DNA from: Strix aluco
Taxonomy: Eukaryota; Chordata; Aves; Strigiformes; Strigidae
Length of the DNA stretch: 64,000 bases
Assembly: GCF_031877795.1 (NCBI RefSeq)
Contig: NC_133971.1
Coordinates: 13,060,325-13,124,324, forward strand
Direction: 5' to 3'
Below the pieces are notes generated by a model that saw only the letters and a list, made by a program, of their open reading frames with translations, ran no database searches and had not been told where the DNA came from. A program made the position numbers and the translations under genes. The first letter of the stretch is position 1, and every line of letters begins with the position of its first letter. Of the stretch, positions 1 to 15,100 are shown in pieces.

Positions 1-169
1 CTAGTGAAGTATTTAGAAGAAGTATTCTGTCACTGTGGTAATTCCAGAGAGACACAGATGACTGCAACATGCTGGGGCCTGGCCCGTGCCTACCGAGCCC
101 TGTTCAACACTATTCAGTACCCTGAATGTGATTTAAACCACAATAAATATAAAAACACCGTAGAAATAC

Positions 170-3100
170 CTTTTTTGGGAAAGTTGTTCAACTTGGGTGT
201 TTGCCTTTTCTTCAGTTCCATTAAAGGCATATAGTAGCTGCTCCTGTTCCTCATGCCACTGCTGTTCTCTTTGAACCATGAAAAGTAGGAAATGGCACAA
301 TAGATAAATAGTTTTCCTGGACCGTCAAAAAAAAAAGTGTGGTACACAAGCTTACGGCATTCAGAAGGCCAAATTATTGTATTACCTTTTCAGATCTTCT
401 TCCAGTTGTTTATTTTTTGACTGAACTGTGGACAGCACCATTTCAAGGTGATTCTTTACTTTCTGCAACTATAAAAAAGTAAAAATAAACCTACAGTTTG
501 CAGATAGCCCAGTCTGTGCTATTTGTTCTATGTAAGGCTACATCTGTAAATCTGGTAAAGAGGGCCAAAATTATCTAGAATTTCTTAAGAAATATGGCTA
601 CAGAGTGACACTCTATTTTTAAATCCAGTTGGAGCTATTTAAAATGTTACTGTCACCAGCTGCTAATTAGTGTCTTACTGAAGCTCTGTAAATTAGTTGA
701 TTTTACCTGAAGCAGATTATGGAGCATACACATGAACTTCTCATCTTATGAAAGACTGAGGAGAAAACATCTGCAGCACCAGGGCTGCGTTGTTTAAATT
801 ACTGCAGCTGCTTGCAAGAATGAATCTGTGCTAATAGCACCAACATAAAATGTAGAACACTCAGAAAACAAAGATGCTGCAAAGAAAGACTAATTGCATC
901 CATTAATTAAATGGTCATTAGTGATATGGACATATCTGGGAGAGTAAAGAGGGAGAAATAAAACTACTGCAGCCAGAAGCTATATGCACTGCTAAAGATA
1001 GGATACAGTGGACTCTCAGTGGACTAGGTCTTTCATTAGTGCATTATGTTCTACAAAGTAGTATTTCTAATAGTTTATGGCTTTTAATATAAACCATATA
1101 TATGGTTTTTTAATATAAACCTATGATTTGGATGTATTTTGTCTCCTACCATAAAAACTATGAGAACTTTTACATTTAGCTCAAAGAAATAAAAATTGTG
1201 AAAATATTCTACAGAAGCAAATATTCTCTATGTATGCAACATCTGAAAAAAAATTTGAATCCTCAACAAAATAGGCCACAAAATGGGATATCAGATCAAA
1301 TATGTCATAGCAATACAGTCAAATGAAAGTGTGTAACCAAACAACGTGTTAATTGTGATCCTTAACAGCAGTTGGGTACTAGAGGGAAGACGAAAACCAA
1401 AATGTTGTTTGGGGTTTTTTTAAGCTATAGTAATAGGAATATTCTCAGGTCATGTTGCATACCAATGTCCAATCAATGTAGTGTAATGGTACCCATAAGA
1501 CATTCTTGATTTGCTTTCTTCCGGGGCTGGAAGAACTCAACAAATTATTGCCACAGAACTCTAGAACTAAGAATACTGACTCTTCTGTGTAAAACGTAAT
1601 GTTACGTTATTTTATATCAAGTATGAAATGAAATATATAAAAAATTATTGTTTAAAAGGTCATTCATTGCAACTAGGAAATTTTAGTAGTTATAATACAG
1701 GGGAAGAAAAACATTAGAACAACAATGCCTGAAGAAACATACACAGTATCTTAGCAGTAATCCACCACAAGAGTAGTCATAGGAAAATGCAACATTGTAT
1801 ATACTTTCTTCATTTTTATTCAACAAAATGTTATCATCCCTTAACAAACAAAAAGACTTACCTCTTCTTTTCCTAATGATACCAGTACATCTGGATTGGT
1901 AGAAATTACTGAAAAATAAAATTAATTGGGTTTTTTGCACTGAATGATACAGACTTGTTTATACTGAAAAGCAGCCTGGCTAGAGAGAAACTTGTGTAGC
2001 CTCTAAAAATCTAGCTTGGCTGTCAGCAGTTCAACCACATTTTGTGGTGTCCTGCTGTGCTAACCTACTGTCACATTTCAGCAAGTGAAATCACACCAAA
2101 AAAAGTGTGGTGTTAATGCTTCTGCGTTATTTTTCGTATCTGAACTAGCTTAGTTATATAGATATAAGTGCATAATACTGAAATGTGAAGTAGTCATACT
2201 TCAAGATAAGCAAGACTGATTTTTCCAGTGGAATGGATTCCATCAACATTACTAATGTGGGCAATGAAATTCTTCTAGTCTTCCAATTCCTTGTTAAACA
2301 GCCTCCCAAATGCTTGATCAGGATTGTAAAACTTATCAGATTTAAAGAACTTAGAAAGCATGCCACTATTCTTACTGTTCACAAGAGCAGTCACATGTAG
2401 GGAGATTAAAGGCCCAGCAAGGCCAATATCCTAACTCCAACCCTGACCAACAGCAGTACTTAAGGGAAAGTACGGTACTGTTCAAGGATGTAGTAATGTT
2501 TTCCCAGAATGCTTCTGCAAAATGCAGTGATTTATGGCTCATGGATTTTCTGAATAAGAAGTGCGTTGTTGTATTTGATAGTCTTCAATGGACTCCAATC
2601 AATTCTCAGTTCGATGTCAACTTGCAGCATCTGCACACACATATAACTTGAAAAAGTGAGGCATTTGAATCTATTAACAGGAGAAATGAAAGTTACTCTA
2701 ACAGATTTAAATCTTAATATGACAGGGATATTTTTTGTCCAAGCTTGGGCTCCAAATCTCAAATCTTAAAAATAATTACTTCAATAAAAGCTTTTCCTTT
2801 AACAAAAAGGAAAACCCTTAACCCTCTTATAAAAGCATTAAATATGTCCCAACTACAATACAGTTGATTTCATAAATTTATAAAAGTACTTTTTTTCGGC
2901 AATTTTATAGTTACTACCTCCACAAATTTTGAAAAGCATTAGACTAGTAGTTTTAATAGCAGTGTTTGTTCTAAGATGAAAATCAGCAAAACTACCGAGT
3001 TCAAAATGCATTAAATTACATGTCACAATAAAACTGCTTTTACTTAGAGAATTACTGTTTCTAAATCTTGACACAAAATCTGAGTAGAGTGCTCTCAAAT

Positions 3101-6100
3101 TAAGCTTATGTTTAAGAGCTGTGGGAGGTAGTTGTCTGTGCTATTATTAGAGCAAGATTTCTTTAATCACATGAATATCCCACATACACAATAGGATTCA
3201 CTGGTGTGCCTTTACTCACATTCACTGGCGTATTTGAAGAAACCCATACAACTCTTCCCCCCGCCACCCCTCTTGTCGATAATTATTGTGAGCCCTTACT
3301 ACTTGGAATTACCAGTTTCTACTGCTGTTTTCCACCATGTCTTCATTTTTAGATACCCAATCCTGACTATGTACTTCCCATTCAAAATTCACATTGTGTG
3401 AGTATCAGAATAGGCCACATCTTCCTAGGAAAGAAATCACTAACCCTAACTTAGTGAAGGAACAGTGCAGATCTAAAACACTGTGACAACACATTTATGG
3501 CAGCTGCTACTGTAAAGAACACAGGTTGCTCTATCTGCTAGAAGTTAAAGCTTTTTCAGTTATGAATCACTACACTTGCAAAAATCAAATGTCAAACAGG
3601 ATTGCTTAGTGATACATAGTACAACTACTAAGCAAAATACTACCAGATGCTAGGAATGGAAAAGCAACTACTATGCACATGTTTATACAGAAACTCCTAT
3701 TAAAATAAGAGGAATCTGGCAGAATACTGATACTTTGTAAAGAAAAATAGAAATTATGCAGAGACCACAAATGTTTTATATGGTTTAAAATATGGTTGCT
3801 TCCACTTCCTTATTTCGCAAATATAAGTTAAATTCTACTTTTATGAATCAAATGCTTCTAACAAAGTTTTAATTCAGCTGATTTAGCAGCTCTAGAGCTA
3901 CATAAATAGTACCAGAAATTGAGAAAGAACAAGAGACCAAAGTAAAAGCTTTGCAAAAACAAAATTTGCATTGTGGACTCAAGTCTGTTTGCCAATATTG
4001 CACCCAAAGAAATGTAGAACTGCCAAGTTATAACCTCTGAAAATAAGGTTTAAAATTGAAATGCTGACAGGCCCTTATTCACAAGAAATGAACTGTCCAT
4101 TACTAAAAGCAGAAACCAAAGTAAAATGAGCCTGACATTCATGCACTATCAGTAAGTTGTATGAAATTATTATTTCTGCTATTCCTATTTAGATAAATGC
4201 AGACAATGTCTTAAATTAAGTAATTCCTCCTTCAAAACAAACAGTAGGTATAAAGGAGCCAAGACTGACAGAGAAGATGTAAGCACAGTAGACTCCTCAA
4301 TTTCATATAAGCACTTTAAGTCTATTCAAATTCTTAGCAGAAGCTTTTTTTTCTTCTGTCAGAAAGGTAGCCAAAAAGGCAAAGTTTGGCTACAAAATAT
4401 TATTTGCATTATAATAAGCATAGATCATTTATCTAGTAAAAAATTAAGATTTCTAATAATAAATCTTATCACCTGGGAACAAGTAAGAATAGTTGAGCAA
4501 AGCAAGTCAGCAAGCCAATAAAAATAGATCATGCCCCAGGAATATTTTTTAAGCAAATAGCTTAAAGTTTAAAATAATTACATATTTTAGTACGGAAACC
4601 TAACATCTCCAGGTATTTTACCCAGATAAAAACTGTAAGTGCTTTCAAATAATTTTCTTTAAGCCAGCATCTTATTCATGAGCAGCAGCCAAGAGCTAGT
4701 GTTTCCCAAATTCGTTCAATGTCACACTTTTGGTCTACATACCTCTAAGAAGCATTTGAGGCTGACCACTCTTAAGGGACAGGCTTACAAAGCACATGAA
4801 CTATGAATTTATTCTAATAGAGCACAATATCTATTTATAAGAAGGAAGAACTTTTTTTCCCAGTTCCTATTATTTGAGCACAATATGCAGCACATTCATG
4901 AACTTGGAAAGAAGCCGAAGAAGTGACTTTACTGTTCATCTGAAAATGCATTCCAATTTGGCCAAATTACAAAATATTGAAAATTACCATTTGCTGTCTA
5001 AAACACATTCCTATCATTTTGTAAACCAAAAAACCCCAAGCCTCTTCTGGAATAAAAATATTCAAATGAGTCAATGTATTAATTTAAAGATTAACTAATA
5101 AGTTTTACTGGGTTGAAAGGTTCTTGACAGGAGACATAACAGTGAGTACTACCAGAATACTAATGATAGTGTAGTGTGAACTGTTTTACGAGTCTCCAAA
5201 TGAGACATCTGAAAAAGCAGATTACTTTACTCACACTTAGATTCTGAATGGTTTTATTTTCAGTGTCTGGTCACATCAGCCTTGCAACAGAGTAAAATCA
5301 GTCAGCACTGATGTTTATGTACAAAAAGATACTTGAATAACCGAGGAATTTATACCTTTTGACTGATAATGCCTAACAAATATAAAAACTACCACTTGTC
5401 TCAGTGGTTTGTGCTCCTCAGATCAGTAAGTGATCTGGATTCCTGTGTTGTTAAAATAAACTGTAGTGTCTTTTACTACCTTTTCTTGACCTGAAATCTC
5501 TGACCCCTGTTAAATCCAACATAGATACTTTATTACAGTGTAATGGGCTTACCACTAAAGGTTTACTTCAAAGTTTTCAGCTAGTACATCATAATACAAC
5601 ACACTTTTGTGAAGCATTAATAAAAAAATCAAAGTAAGTATAGTTAAAAATATGTCTGGGTAAATTATTGTTAATTTATTAGCAATACTTGCAAAAATAA
5701 AATAATATATTAGCTTCTTAAAAGACAAAATGGATACAAAATTATTTGCCAAAGTAGTTCTGTCCTAAAAAGGAAATACAAATGAAAGATGGAGAAGAAA
5801 CTACCACAGAAAGGAGAAACCTGAACAAGGGTAACAGCATAACAAACTTTTGTTATTTTGTTAGGAGTTCTACTACCAGGTTTTTTTCCGTTTATATGAG
5901 TATACCTTACATGGAAGCAGTTACTTACTTTCAGGACTTCTGTTTTGCCATTGATTATGTTCTGCTGTTAAAGCTTTCATTTGCATCATTGTGAGTTGGA
6001 AGGAAAGCTGTATAATAAGAAAAGAAGCATCTTTTCAAGTGTGTTGAGTTGCATTGGAGTAAAATGAGATAGAATGGGATAGAAATTCAATTATTAAGTT

Positions 6101-9100
6101 TATAAAGCAGGAAACAAAAAAGCAACTATTACAATAAGCCGCTTATTCCTTCCAAAGATTTAAAAAGGCACTCACAGAGATCAAGAAACATTTTTATTCT
6201 TTTTTTAAAAGGGGGAAGTCAGAAGTAGTCAGAGTTGGCATTTTCCCCCTAATTTTCTCTGTAATATCAGGCAATGAGCACAGCTGAAGATGAGCCACTA
6301 GAAGCAATGACAGTGCTTCACATCCCCACTACTCCTTAGATGCATGGTTGATACACATTTAAGGTAAAATGGACTGTGCTTGATATGTGATGACTAAACA
6401 AAACATTGTCTTCTAAAAAAAAAAAAACAGTAGTCAAATAAATGTTCTATCAAAACCACATCTGTGGACTCAACAAAAAATGCTTTAGAACTAGTGCTCT
6501 AGCTCACTGTAATCACTGAAAATATAGGAGCAATAATGAAAAACACCAGTTCAGAAAAGTTTATTAAAAAACCCAGACTAAACAAACAGATTTTTAAAAT
6601 CTTGTAATTACTTATAATCTGATACAAAATTAAGCATACATTTAAATACAACAGGTACTGCTGATATGGTCAAGCATTCCATAAAAAGCACTGCAGACTG
6701 CAATCGCCTTTTCATCAAGTAAAAAGAGAAAAATATGCTAAGAATCATCAGCCAAGTTCTTACAATAAAAATACCAAGAATTGACAACTTAAGCTTAGCT
6801 TTTCACTACTCAAAATAACTTTGTAAAGTGCATCTTCAAAAGACAACCTTTTAAAAGAAAGGAAAACAAACCCAAACCAAAAGAAATAATCACCATACAA
6901 ACATTTCTTATTTTCTAAATCAGCTGGTGTCATCGCTTTTGTAATGGAGCACTACTCTTGACAGTACCATCAGCTCATTCTTTGTTCCTTTAAATGTGAT
7001 TTAAAAAAGGATGTACGAAACATTCTGGATATTCCAGTAATTGGACAAAAAACTTCCCAATAAATTAACACTATCATTAAGCAACCTTAAATCAAGGACG
7101 GTCTCTTAAAGACAAATGCATCCATCATATTTGAAAAGTCATGGCAGTCCAGCAAAGTTCCCACTGACTGGAAAAGGAGAAACATAACCCCCACTTTTAC
7201 AAAGGGAAATAAAGAGGACCTGGGAAACTACAGACCACTCAGTCTCACCTCTGTGCCCAGCAATATTACGGAGTGGATCCTCCTGGAAACTATGCTAGGG
7301 CACATGGGAAATAAGGAGGTAATTGGTGACAGCCAACATGGCTTCAGGAAGGGCAAATCATGACTGATGAATTTGGTGGTCTTGTATGACAGGGTTACAA
7401 TGTTGGTGGGTAAGGGAAGAACAACTGACATCATCTACCTTGTGCAAAGCATTTGACACTGTCCCACATGACATCCTGTCTCTAAACGGGAGAGGCATGG
7501 ATTTGACAGATGGACCACTCGGTGGATAAGGAATTGGCTGGATGGCCGCAGTCAAAGAGTTGCAGTCAACAGCTCGATGTTGAAGTGGAGAGCAGTGATG
7601 AGTGATGTTCCTCAGGGGTCGGTGTTGGGACAAGTGTTGTTTAACATCTTTGTTGGAGATGGGGACAGTGGGATCGAGCGCGCCCCCAGCAAGTTTGCTG
7701 ATCACACCAAGCTGTGTGGTACAGTCGACACACTGGAGGGAAGGGATGTGCCATTCAGAGGGACCTGGACAGGCTGGAGAGGTGGGCCCATGCAAACCTC
7801 ATGAAGTTCAATAAGCCCAAGTGCAAGGTCTTGCACATGGGTCAGGGCAATCCCAAGCACAAATACAGGCTGGGTGATGAGTGAATTGAGAGCAGCCCTG
7901 CGGAGAAGGACTTGGGGGTACTGGAGGATGAAAAACTGGCTATGAGCCAGTAATGTGTGCTTGCAGCCCAGGAAGCCAACTGTATCCAGGGCTGCATCAA
8001 GAGAAATGTGGCCAGCAGGTTGACGGAGGTGATTCTGCCCCTCTACTCTGCTCTCATGAGACCCCACCTGGAGTCCTGTGTCCAGCTCTGAGGCCCCAAC
8101 ATAAGAAGGACATGGACCTGTCGCAGCAGATCCAGAGGAGGCCATAAAGATGATCAGGGGGCTGGAGCACTTTCCTTATGAGGACAGGCTGAAAGAGTTG
8201 GGGTTGTTCAGCCTGGAGAAGAGAAGGCTCCAAGGAGACCTCAAAGCAGCCTTCCAGTACCTAAAGGGGGCTACAGGAAAGAAGTAGGGAGACTCTTTAT
8301 CAGGGAGGGTAGTGATAGGACAAGGGGTAACAGTTTTACATTAGGGCAGATTTAGATTAGAGATAAAAAAGAAATTTTTTCCTGTGAGGGTGGTGAGACA
8401 CTGGAACAGGTTGCCCAGAGAAGCTGTGGATGCAACCTAGTGGAAGGTGTCCCTGACTGTGGCAGGGGTGTTGGAACTAGATGATCTCTTCAGGTCCCTT
8501 CCAAGCCAAACCATTCTATGATTCTATGAAGTATGTACATCATGCCTGGTATCTCTCATGCCTGGTGTACATTCCTAGCAAAATATGCTGCTCAGGAAGT
8601 CATCCATTACATCATAGACTAGAATCAGTCCCCAGACTTAAAGGATAAAACCAGGAGAGTACTTTGCAAAATTACAGTCTTGAGGTGATTAAGGTGCGAA
8701 CATTAGTGACAAGGTCAACATCAAGGAAGAAAACCATAGCTTCTTGGTCAGCTACAATGAAAATATAATAGAATCATTCCAGTTGGAAGGACCTACAATG
8801 ATCACAGAATCATTCAGGTTGGAAAAGACCCTTGGGATCATCGAGTCCAACCATCAGCCCTACTCTACAAAGTTCTCCCCTACACCATATCCCCCAACAT
8901 CTCATCTAAATGACCCTTAAACACATCCAGGGATGGTGACTCCACCACCTCCCTGGGCAGCCTATTCCACTGTCTGACCACTCTTTCTGTGAAATTTTTT
9001 TTCCTAATGTCCAGTCTAAATCTCCCCTGTTGCAGTTTAAAGCCATTCCCCCTTGTTCTGTCACTAATCACCTGTGAGAAGAGACCAGCACCAACCTCTC

Positions 9101-12100
9101 TACAATGTCCTTTCAGGTAGCTGTAGAGAGTGATGAGGTCTCCCCTCAGCCTTCTCTTCCTCAAACTAAACAGTCCCAGCTCCTTCAATCGCTCCTCATA
9201 GGATCTGTTCTCCAGGCCCTTCACCAGCTTCATTGCCCTCCTCTGCACTCGCTCCAGCACCTCGAGATCTCTCTCGTATTGAGGTGCCCAAAACTGGACA
9301 CAATACTCCAGGTGTGGCCTCACCAGTGCAGAGTACAGGGGGACTATCACCTCCCTACTTCTGCTGGTCACACTATTTCTAATACAAGCCAGGATGCCGT
9401 TGGCTTTCTTGGCCACCTGGGCACACTGCCGGCTCATGTTCAGCTGCTTGTCAGTGAGAACCCCCAGATCCTTCTCTTCCAGACAGCTCTCCAGCCACAC
9501 CTCCCCAAGCCTGTAGCCATGCAGGGGGTTGTTGTGGCCCAAGTGCAGGACCTGGCCCTTGGCCTTGTTGAAGCTCATCCCGTTGACGTTGGACCACTGA
9601 TCCAATCTATCCAAGTCTCTCTGTAGAGCCTCCCTATCTTCATGCAGATCGACACTCCTGCTTAACGTGGTGTCATCTGCGAACTTACTGATGATACACT
9701 CTATGTCCTTATCAAGATCATCAATAAAGATGTTGAACAGAAATGGTCCCAACACCGAGCCCTGAGGAACACCACTTGTGACCGGCCGCCAGCTGGATTT
9801 AGCTCCACTGACCACCACTCTCTGGGACCGTCCATCCAGCCAGTGCTTGACCCAGCAGACTGTTCCCTCATCCAGGCCATGAGAAGCCAGTTTTTCTATG
9901 AGAATTCTATGAGGAACTGGGTCAAATGCTTTTCAAAAACCCAGGTAGATAATATCCACAGCTTTTCCCTCGTCCAATAGTCGGGTCATCTTGTCATAGA
10001 AGGAGATCAGGTTTGTCAGGCAGGACCTGCCTTTCATAAACCCATGCTGACTAGGCCTGATCCCCTGGTTGTCCATTATATGACTTGTGATGGCACTCAA
10101 GATGATCTGCTCCATGACCTTCCCTGGCACCGAGGTCAGACTGACAGGTCTATAGTTTCCTGGATCCTCCTTTCTGCCTCTTTTGTAGATGGGTGTCACA
10201 TTTGCCACCCTCCAGTCCAACGGGACCTCCCCAGTTAGCCATGACTTCAGGTAAATCATGGACAGTGGCTTGGTGAGCACATCTGCCAACTCTTTCAGCA
10301 CCCTTGGGTGTAACCCATCCTGTCCCACAGACTTGTGTGCACCCAAGCAGTGTAGCAGGTCTCTGACCACTTCCTCTTTAATTGTGACGACCTCATTCTG
10401 CTTCCCCTCCCCACCTCCTAGCTCATGAGGCTGGGTGTCCAGGGAACATCCAGTTCCACTGCTAAAGACTGAGGCAAAGTAGGCATTGAGCACCTCAGCC
10501 TTTTCCTCATCCTTTGTTACCATGTTTCCCTCTGCATCCAATAAAGGAGGGAGATTTTCCCTAATCCTCCTTTTGTTGTTAATGAATTTACAGAAACATT
10601 TTTTATTATGTTTAGTAGCTGTAACCAAGTTGAGCTCTAGCTGTGCTTTGGCTCTCCTAATGTTCTCCCTGCATCTTTATAGTCTTCATGAGAGGCCTGC
10701 CCCTTCTTCCAAAGGTCATAGATTCTCCTTTTGTTCTTGAGATCCAGCCAAAGGTCCCTGTTCAGCCAGGCCAGTCTCCTTCCCCACCTGCTTGTTTTTC
10801 GGCACACAGGAACAGCCTGCTCCTGTGCCTTTAAGACTTCTCTCTTGAAGTATGTCCAGCCTTCCTGGACTCCCATATCCTTCAGGGCAGCCTCCCAAGG
10901 GATTTTGCCAATCAGTCTTTTGAACAGGTGAAAGCCTGCACTCCAGAAGTCTAAGGTGGCAGTTTTACTAACCCCTCTCTTTACTAACCTCTCTCTCCAA
11001 GGATGGAAAACTCAATCATCTCATGACCACTGCTGCACCCTAGACAGCCTCCAACCTTTACTTCCCCCACAAGCTCTTCCCTGTTCACAAGAAGCAGGTC
11101 CAGGAGGGCACCTTCCCTTGTCGGCTCACTCACCACCTGTGTGATGAAGTTATCCTCCATACATTCCAGGAACCTCCTGGATTGTTCCCTCTCTGCTGTG
11201 TTGTGTTCCCAGCAGATACCTGGGAGGTTATCTGCTGATCATTTAGTTCAATTGTCTGGCCACTTCAGGGCTGACCAAAAGTTAAAGCATGTTACTGAGG
11301 GCATTGTTCAAATGCCTCTTAAACAGGCTTGGGGCATCAACCACCCTTCTAGGAAGCTTGTTCCAGTGTTTGATGATGCTCTTGGTCAAGAAATGCTTTC
11401 TTATGTCAAATCTGAACCTACCCTGATGCAGCTTTGACCCATTCCCATGTGTCTTGTGACTGGGTAGAAGGGAGATCACCAGCTTCCTCTCCATTTTCCC
11501 TCCTCAGGAAGTTTCAGAGAGCAATGAGGTCACCCCTCAGACTTCTTTTCTCTAAACTAGACAAACCCAGAGTCCTCAGCCATTCCTCAGAGGACATGCC
11601 TTCCAGGCCTTTCACCAGCTTTGTTGCCCTCCTCTGGACGCATTCAAGGACCTTCACATCCTTCTTAAATTGTGGGGCCCAGCACTGCATGCAGCACTCA
11701 AGGTGAGGCTGCACCAACACTGAATACAGCGGGATAATCCCCTCTTTTGACTGCCTGGTTACGCTGTGTTGGATGCACCCCAGGATGTGGTTTGCCCTCT
11801 TGGCTGCCAGGACACACTGCTAACTCATACTGAGCTTAGTGTCACACCAGCACCCCCAGATCCCTTTCTGCAGGGCTGCTCTCCAGCCACTCCTCTCCCA
11901 GTTTATACCTGTGCCCAGTGTCACTCCATCCTAGGTGCAGAATCCAGTATTTCTTCTTGCTAAATGTCATGCCATTGATGATTGCCCAATGCTGCAATCT
12001 GTCTAGATCCCTCTCCAAGGCCTCTTGTCCCTCGAGAGAGAGTCAACAGCAACTCGCAGTTTGGTATCATCAACAAACTTGTTAATGGTGCATTCAGTTC

Positions 12101-15100
12101 CTGCATCCAGATTGTTGATAAAAATAATGAATGAAACTAGCCCTAGGATTGAGCCCTGAGGAACACTGCTGATGACTTGTCACCAGCCAGATATAGCCCT
12201 ATTCATTACAACCCTTTGAGCCCTGTCTTCAGCTGGTTCTTCTCCCAGTGCACTATGAACTCACTCATTCCACCGCTGGACAACTTGTTCAGAAGGATGC
12301 TGTGAGGGACAGTATCAAAAGCCTTACTAAAATTCAGAAAAATACACCCACCACCTTCCCTTCATCCACTGGGTGCATGATCTTGTCATAGAAGGAGATC
12401 AAATTAGTGAAACAGGACTTCCCCTTTGTGAACCTTTGTTGACTGTGCCTGATGATTGTATTGTTCTTTAAATGTCTTTCAGTAGCACCCAGTGTGATCT
12501 TCTCCATAATTTTTCCAGGTACTGACGTAAGATTAACACATCTCTAGTTTCCTGGGTCAATACAAGTGCCTATGTTAGGGCTGCAATAAGATTCCATGAA
12601 AGCTGCTGACAGAGGATGTAACATGACCTTTTCCTCTCCTCCCTATTTTCTATCATGAAGTGCAATCTTAATTTAATCTTCATTGTTGTTACTCCATTTA
12701 ATCATTGCCTTGCTATGACAATTTTCAAGAAAAGCGTATCTCTAAAGCTTAAGTATTAATTACAAGGGTATGATGTGCTTCAGTAAAGCTGCAAAGAAAT
12801 GTAAAAACCTCAGTCTACACCCAATTAAAGTGACACAGAGTTTATTTCTACTTATAGGATTTTATCCAGAGTCCTAAAAGGAGAAAAATATTGTATTTAT
12901 GCATTTGAATACATATCTTCATTTATTTATTCTGATTAAATAATAGTTTAGAACATTGTTTATTACTAGAAAGAGATGTTAGTAATTACATGGTAATTAA
13001 ACATCTGAATGTATTCAACAGATACATCCCTGAAGTGCTCTTTTTGTTAGTTATTGAGTCAAGTGTATTGAATTAATCATCTGAATACTCTTACTGAAGT
13101 CACATAAGATGGAGCTTTATAGAACCTACATATTTCACCCAACCAGCCCGATGTTTAACTATTTATACTTCCCAAATTTGGAGTCCTCATATACATTGTA
13201 TTTCAAAGGTTCCTATTTTGAGATTACAAACAGCTAAACAGTGGGCCAGCATTGCCTTTTTGCATGTTCCCAAAAATTTGAGGGATACAGGAACTCATGT
13301 TCATGCACTCGGCATCACTCAGTTCATTGCTAATTGAAGCACATGAGTTTCCTAACAATACCCACAAATGGGGAACAACTGTAATTTGCAAATACAAAGT
13401 TCCAGAGTAAAACGAAAGTGATCCATATAGTTTCACAAATTACATATACACTGATTAGGAAATAGCCCAAATGAGTACTGAAGTTACACATCCCTCCATT
13501 TTGCTGCCTATGTCAGTCATTTAGCAGTTGTGTGGCAGGAATGTGTGTAACCTTTCTACTATACAAAAAATGCAGCTGTTTAGTATAGGCTATATGCATG
13601 CTTCAGAAACATACCATATCTTTACAGAAAACTATTTTGTGGAGAATAAAAAAAAAATAGTCTTACCTTGGCATCTGACGTTTGAGGTGTCTCCATTTCT
13701 AGAAGCATTAGCTTGCTCTGACACTTGATAGAAAACAAACAATGTTTACTTACTCTTGCCTTTTTTAAGAAATAAACATGATGGTTAGAAATTCCAACAA
13801 AAACTGTTTAATATAGGAATAAAAGAGTTTTGACTTGGCTCCTACTACATCCCTCAGACCCTGACCCAGAACAGCAAATTAAAAAATAATTCTAAATCAT
13901 ACCACAGTAAAATAGTAGAAATTCAATTAATTGAAAAGCAGAAAAGTAGCAGTTAACAAAAGATGTATGATTTGAGGAAAAAGGCAAGTTATGAGGGAAA
14001 AGTTGATATGGGGAAAGGCACTGTACAGATAAAGAACATGAGAAACTAGGAAGAGTGAGTCATGGACAAGGCTGAATAGGGAAGCTGCTGAGAAGTTAAC
14101 ACGCTTGCTGCTACTATTCTGGCTCTCCAACAGAGCAATTGCATTATAATACACGTTTTTAGTTTTAACTCACTTAGGGCAATATACTGTAAACTTCAGA
14201 AATGGTCTGATTTTTAGAAGTGCACTACGTCAGCTATTACTGCAATGGGATGTATATCAAGTCTGAAATTCAGGCCATCACAGATATCCAAGGCTTCAAC
14301 AGGATACACCTGCTAAACTCTTCCTTGTTTTGTAACTGTCAGCCATTTAACCTGTCCCGTGACAGGACAGCATGTATTCTACTGAGCAGTACTTTGGAAA
14401 CACTGCTGTTAATGTTTTGGAAGCAAAACACAATACAGGATTTCTCCAATAAAAACTGCTAATGCTGACACACAATCATTGGGACATTACATCATAAACC
14501 ATATAACCTAGGAGCTAATTCAATTACTATTAGTTCTTTAAACTTTTTGCTGAAATATGCATGCATCCAGGATGCAACAATCACAAAGTAGTAAAAATCC
14601 TACTGTTTATACCAACTTTCAAAAATAACACATATTATCACTTCCTGTGTTGTTTTGAGGATGCTGGGAAGGAGATACAAGATATGAAAGTTTGTCAATT
14701 AAATTAAAAACAATAAACATTATCTTCCCTTCTAATCTGAAAATTTCAAAGACATTGTGTTGCCAAACAAAACTTCTCTTTATAACTTATTACATTACTT
14801 CACAAACACAGGATTCCCTGACGCTTACTGAATATTAAGATAAATTTATATGTAACAACAAATAAAATCACATTAGTCTTTTAAAATCTAATTCTGAAAA
14901 ATTGTTGCACACTGGCTTGTCTGTACTTTGTTCTACTTCAAGTTCTACTTCAAGTTTGAAAGTATTTTTACTTCAGTTTCTGATACTTTGAATCTACAAA
15001 TCGGAACTTAAGCAAATAGCATATAAATACCACATAAAATTGAGTGAAGCAATTAAGACTCTCAAAATATGATTTACAACATGAGTTTTCATCAGACTCA

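Noticed and set aside
2154-2366. Possible extra CENPK exon on the minus strand (contains a Leu/Lys-rich piece)
   Set aside because: No resemblance to the family, interrupted by stops in the useful frames, and the neighbouring exons at 1862-1908 and 5929-6007 already join in phase without it.
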